36,100 bases of DNA from Acidobacteriota bacterium (lineage in GTDB: Bacteria > Acidobacteriota > Holophagae > Holophagales > Holophagaceae). Of this stretch, positions 33,479 to 36,100 are shown piece by piece (within the stretch, counting starts at the first letter, position 1; each line of letters starts with the position of its first letter). Made by a program: the position numbers and the translations under genes. The stretch is taken from assembly GCA_021812805.1 (NCBI GenBank), contig JAKAMQ010000008.1, positions 1-36,100 of the forward strand, in the 5' to 3' direction. Under the pieces are notes generated by a model. It saw only the letters and a list, made by a program, of their open reading frames with translations. It was not told the origin of the DNA and did no database searches.

Positions 33479-33491
33479 CATCAATGATTTA
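33479..33491. promoter_or_regulatory. Putative IHF-like site
   Basis: CATCAATGATTTA versus WATCAANNNNTTR (one mismatch), 6 nt upstream of the sigma54-like element and next to an AT-rich tract (33481-33522). Confidence 0.4.
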
Positions 33492-33704
33492 AATAATTTA
33501 TTCTATTTATTTTACTCTATAGTTTCCTTGCACACGCTGGCCAGGCCCCGCCCACTTTTCAGCAAGCCGATCCGTGCCTATTTCGGGGCCCCTGACGGAG
33601 GACACCAAGCCTCGCAAGAACTTCAGGGGCTTTTCCGTCACGAGAGCCGAGGGCCCAAAAGGATTGCCAGCTTTTCGGCGCGCGCCAGGTTTTCGGCGAG
33701 TTCC

Positions 33705-35090
33705 TCAGGCTTCCTTGCCGGCTCCCGGAAGGCCCAGGCGCCGGGCGCGATACTGGAAGGTGCTCCTGGGGATGCCCAGGAGGGCCGCCGCCTCGGACTG
33801 ATTGCCCTTTGCTTTCTCAAGTGCCCATGTGAGAAGACGTTGTTCCGTCTGGGCCAGCATTTCGTCGAGCTGGACACGCCCTGCGCAAAGCTCCTGGCCC
33901 GGGGCGTTCTCCAACGGGGAGGAGCCACCCGCCAGGGCCTTCGGCAAGTGGGAGGGTAGGATTTCCGGGCCCGCACAAAGGGCCAGGGCCGCCTGCATGG
34001 CATGCTCCAACTCCCTGATGTTGCCGGGCCAGTCGTGGGAGCGGAGCAGATCGCAGGTGTCCCGGTGAAGGTCAGGAATGGAATCGCGCATTGCGCCCGC
34101 CGCTTTCCGAAGGAAGAAGTGGGCCATCGGCAGAATGTCCTCGCGGCGGTGGCGCAGCGGCGGAAGATCCACGTGGATTACGTGAAGCCGGTAGTAGAGA
34201 TCCTGGCGGAACTGTCCCTCGGACACGAGTTGGGCCAGATCCTTCTTCGTCGCCGAGACCAGGCGGAATTCAGCGGGGCGAGCCTGGACGGAACCCAGGC
34301 GCTCGACCCGCCGCTCCTGCAGCACCCGGAGCAGCTTGGCCTGGGTCTCCAGAGGGATGTCGTCCACATCGTCCAAGAAAAGGGTTCCGCCGGCAGCAGC
34401 TTCAAAACGGCCCATGGCCGCCTTGTCTGCGCCGGTGAAGGCGCCCTTCTCGTGACCGAACAGTTCGTTTTCCAGGAGCGAGCCAGAAAGGATGGCGCAG
34501 GACACCGGCATGAAAGGGCGTGAGGCCCGCGGGCTGGCCGCATGGATAGCGCGGGCGAGCACCTCCTTGCCGGTGCCGGTCTCCCCCTGGATCAGGACAT
34601 CCACATCCATCGGCGCCACCCGATCCACTATCGCCCAGAGTTCTCTCATGGCCAGGGTCGCGCCCAGGAAAAGGCTGGGGCGGGTGAACTGCTCCAGGCG
34701 TTGTTCCAGTTCGGCCTTCTCCCGGCGCAGATCCAGGAGTTCGGACACGCGCCGTACCCGCTCCAGAAGTTCCTCCCGCTCGAAGGGCTTGACCAGATAA
34801 TCCGTAGCTCCTGCCTGGAGCGCCGTGACCGCGTCCTTGACGGATCCGAAGGTGGTCATAAGGATGAACGCCATTCCTGGCTGGGCCTGCCGAGCGCGCT
34901 GCAGGAGGCTCATGCCATCTAGCCCTGGCATGCGGACATCCGATAAGACCAGCATGGGTGGCGTCCGCTGGATCAAGTCCCAGGCAGCAAGCCCGTTGCC
35001 CACCACCTCGACCTCGTGGCCAGCCTCGACTAGATCATCGTGGAGGGCCATGGCCAGCAGGGCTTCGTCTTCAGCCACCAGGATCCGCAT
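33705..35090 (-). CDS. NtrC-family sigma54-dependent response regulator
   Basis: Receiver domain (VAEDEALLAMAL, LVLSDVRMPGLDGM); AAA+ GETGTGKEVLARAIH, sigma54-contacting GAFTGA, C-terminal Fis-type HTH NQSEAAALLGIPRSTFQYRARRLGL. Confidence 0.96.
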   Translation of the reverse strand: MRILVAEDEALLAMALHDDLVEAGHEVEVVGNGLAAWDLIQRTPPMLVLSDVRMPGLDGMSLLQRARQAQPGMAFILMTTFGSVKDAVTALQAGATDYLVKPFEREELLERVRRVSELLDLRREKAELEQRLEQFTRPSLFLGATLAMRELWAIVDRVAPMDVDVLIQGETGTGKEVLARAIHAASPRASRPFMPVSCAILSGSLLENELFGHEKGAFTGADKAAMGRFEAAAGGTLFLDDVDDIPLETQAKLLRVLQERRVERLGSVQARPAEFRLVSATKKDLAQLVSEGQFRQDLYYRLHVIHVDLPPLRHRREDILPMAHFFLRKAAGAMRDSIPDLHRDTCDLLRSHDWPGNIRELEHAMQAALALCAGPEILPSHLPKALAGGSSPLENAPGQELCAGRVQLDEMLAQTEQRLLTWALEKAKGNQSEAAALLGIPRSTFQYRARRLGLPGAGKEA

Positions 35091-36100
35091 CAGACCTCCA
35101 AGGCCCGGAACCGCAGGGTCACACAGGTTCCCTCGCCCGGATTGCTCGCCAGTTCAATGTCCCCGCCATGATCGCGCATCATCTGGCGGGCGATAGCCAG
35201 GCCGAGGCCCGTTCCCCGCCCGGGTGGCTTGGTGGTGAACAGAGGATCGAAGGCTCGGGCCAAAGCCTCGGGGTGCATGCCGATGCCCGTGTCCTGGACG
35301 GCAATCGTGACGCGCCCAGCCTCCTCGCTGGCACGGAGGACGATCCGCCCTTCCCGCTGGTCCATGGCATCCGCAGCGTTGATTAAGATGTTGACGAGAA
35401 TCTGGAGGAGGCCCGCCGGGTCGAAGAAGATGGCAGGCAGGCTATCGGGCACCTGTAGATCCAGGCCCACACCGGCTGGCAGGCTGTGTTCCACCAGCAT
35501 TCTGGCTTTCTGGGCCGCATCCTTGAGATCCACGGGGATCTCTTCATAGCGGGTGTGGCGGACGAATTGCAGGAGTCGCTGGAGCACGCCCTGGATGTGC
35601 CAGGCGGCTTCCTTCATCGGCGGAAGATAGGCAGCCAGGCGGGTCGCATCTTCTGGTTTTCGTGAGAGGCGATCCAGAGAGGCCATGAGGCCTGAGAGCG
35701 GATTGTTGATATCATGAGCCAATCCCGCAGCGATGAGCCCCACGCTGGACATGCGGTCCGCGTCCCTGAATCGGGCCAGAAGGGCCAGGTTCTCCTGCTG
35801 AAGATCCTTCAGGCGCCCCATCATGTCCTGGACGGCCCGGGCCACCAGACCGATCTCATCTCCACGTAGTACAGGCAGAGCAGGTACCAGCCCGTCCATG
35901 CGGAAGGCCGCCACGGCGGAGGAGAGCCGGAGAGCGTCGCGGTGGACATCCTGCGCGATGAGGAACGATCCGCCCACGCCCGCCAGCAGGAACAGCAGCA
36001 CCATGCCCTGGATCGCGCTCTCGCCGAAAGCCGCACGCGAACGGATGGCATTCTCCGAAAGCCCAAGCCTGACCATTCCGAGGGATCCATGGAGGATCGG
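35090..36100 (-). CDS. Sensor histidine kinase, N-terminally truncated by window end
   Basis: HAMP-like segment, LIAAGLAHDINNPLSGLMASLDRL H-box, NILINAADAMDQREG N-box, DTGIGM, GRGTGLGLAIARQMM; frame stays open to 36100 (PILHGSLGMVRLGLSENAIR), so the listed start at 36076 is probably internal. Confidence 0.93.
   Translation of the reverse strand, partial: PILHGSLGMVRLGLSENAIRSRAAFGESAIQGMVLLFLLAGVGGSFLIAQDVHRDALRLSSAVAAFRMDGLVPALPVLRGDEIGLVARAVQDMMGRLKDLQQENLALLARFRDADRMSSVGLIAAGLAHDINNPLSGLMASLDRLSRKPEDATRLAAYLPPMKEAAWHIQGVLQRLLQFVRHTRYEEIPVDLKDAAQKARMLVEHSLPAGVGLDLQVPDSLPAIFFDPAGLLQILVNILINAADAMDQREGRIVLRASEEAGRVTIAVQDTGIGMHPEALARAFDPLFTTKPPGRGTGLGLAIARQMMRDHGGDIELASNPGEGTCVTLRFRALEV

Noticed and set aside
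33568-33588. Second sigma54-like string (minus strand AGGCACGGATCGGCTTGCT)
   Set aside because: GG-to-GC spacing is 13 rather than the strict 10, so not a valid -24/-12 element.
33588-33640. Inverted words GCCCCTGACGGA ... TCAGGGGC/TCCGTCA near the response regulator 3' end
   Set aside because: Interrupted, long loop, no T-tract; could be regulator binding sites but evidence is too weak to call.
1-36100. Searched by eye for CRISPR arrays, tRNA/rRNA genes, IS elements and phage genes
   Set aside because: No regularly spaced direct repeats, transposase or integrase motifs, or RNA gene signatures noticed; a tool scan (tRNAscan, Infernal, ISfinder) would be decisive.

Overview
The window is a GC-rich bacterial chromosomal segment with few gaps and no rRNA, tRNA, CRISPR array or transposon that I can recognise. 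The gene repertoire (multihaem cytochromes, Mo-oxidoreductases) would fit an anaerobic respirer such as a Holophagae/Geothrix-like acidobacterium, but taxonomy is only a guess. Left part (+ strand): an RND efflux permease cut by the window edge, its membrane-fusion protein and outer-membrane factor, an OsmC protein, Lgt, and a patatin/BamA-barrel (PlpD-like) protein. Middle (- strand, tightly overlapping): CRP/FNR-type regulator, FmdE-like protein, small membrane protein, CDF cation exporter, ferredoxin-domain protein, TolC-like protein, ChrA and HD-GYP. A divergent + strand pair encodes a Rieske protein and a cytochrome b fused to about 12 haem-c motifs. Right part (- strand): two parallel respiratory modules. 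Module 1 is a Phs/Psr-like Mo-oxidoreductase with FeS protein and cytochrome b, then a porin and a small secreted protein with a C-terminal Cys. Module 2 is a Ttr/Srd-like FeS protein, NrfD-like protein and Mo-oxidoreductase, then a porin, a TatA homologue interrupted by an in-frame TAA, a CMD-family protein and a paralogue of the same small secreted protein. A LysR gene is divergent from module 1; an NtrB/NtrC-type sensor and sigma54 regulator lie upstream of module 2, which has a good sigma54 promoter match. Main leads: the duplicated oxidoreductase/porin/small-Cys-protein module, the interrupted tatA, the LexA-like wHTH fused to a CRP protein, the cytochrome b/multihaem fusion, and the sigma54/IHF-like promoter.
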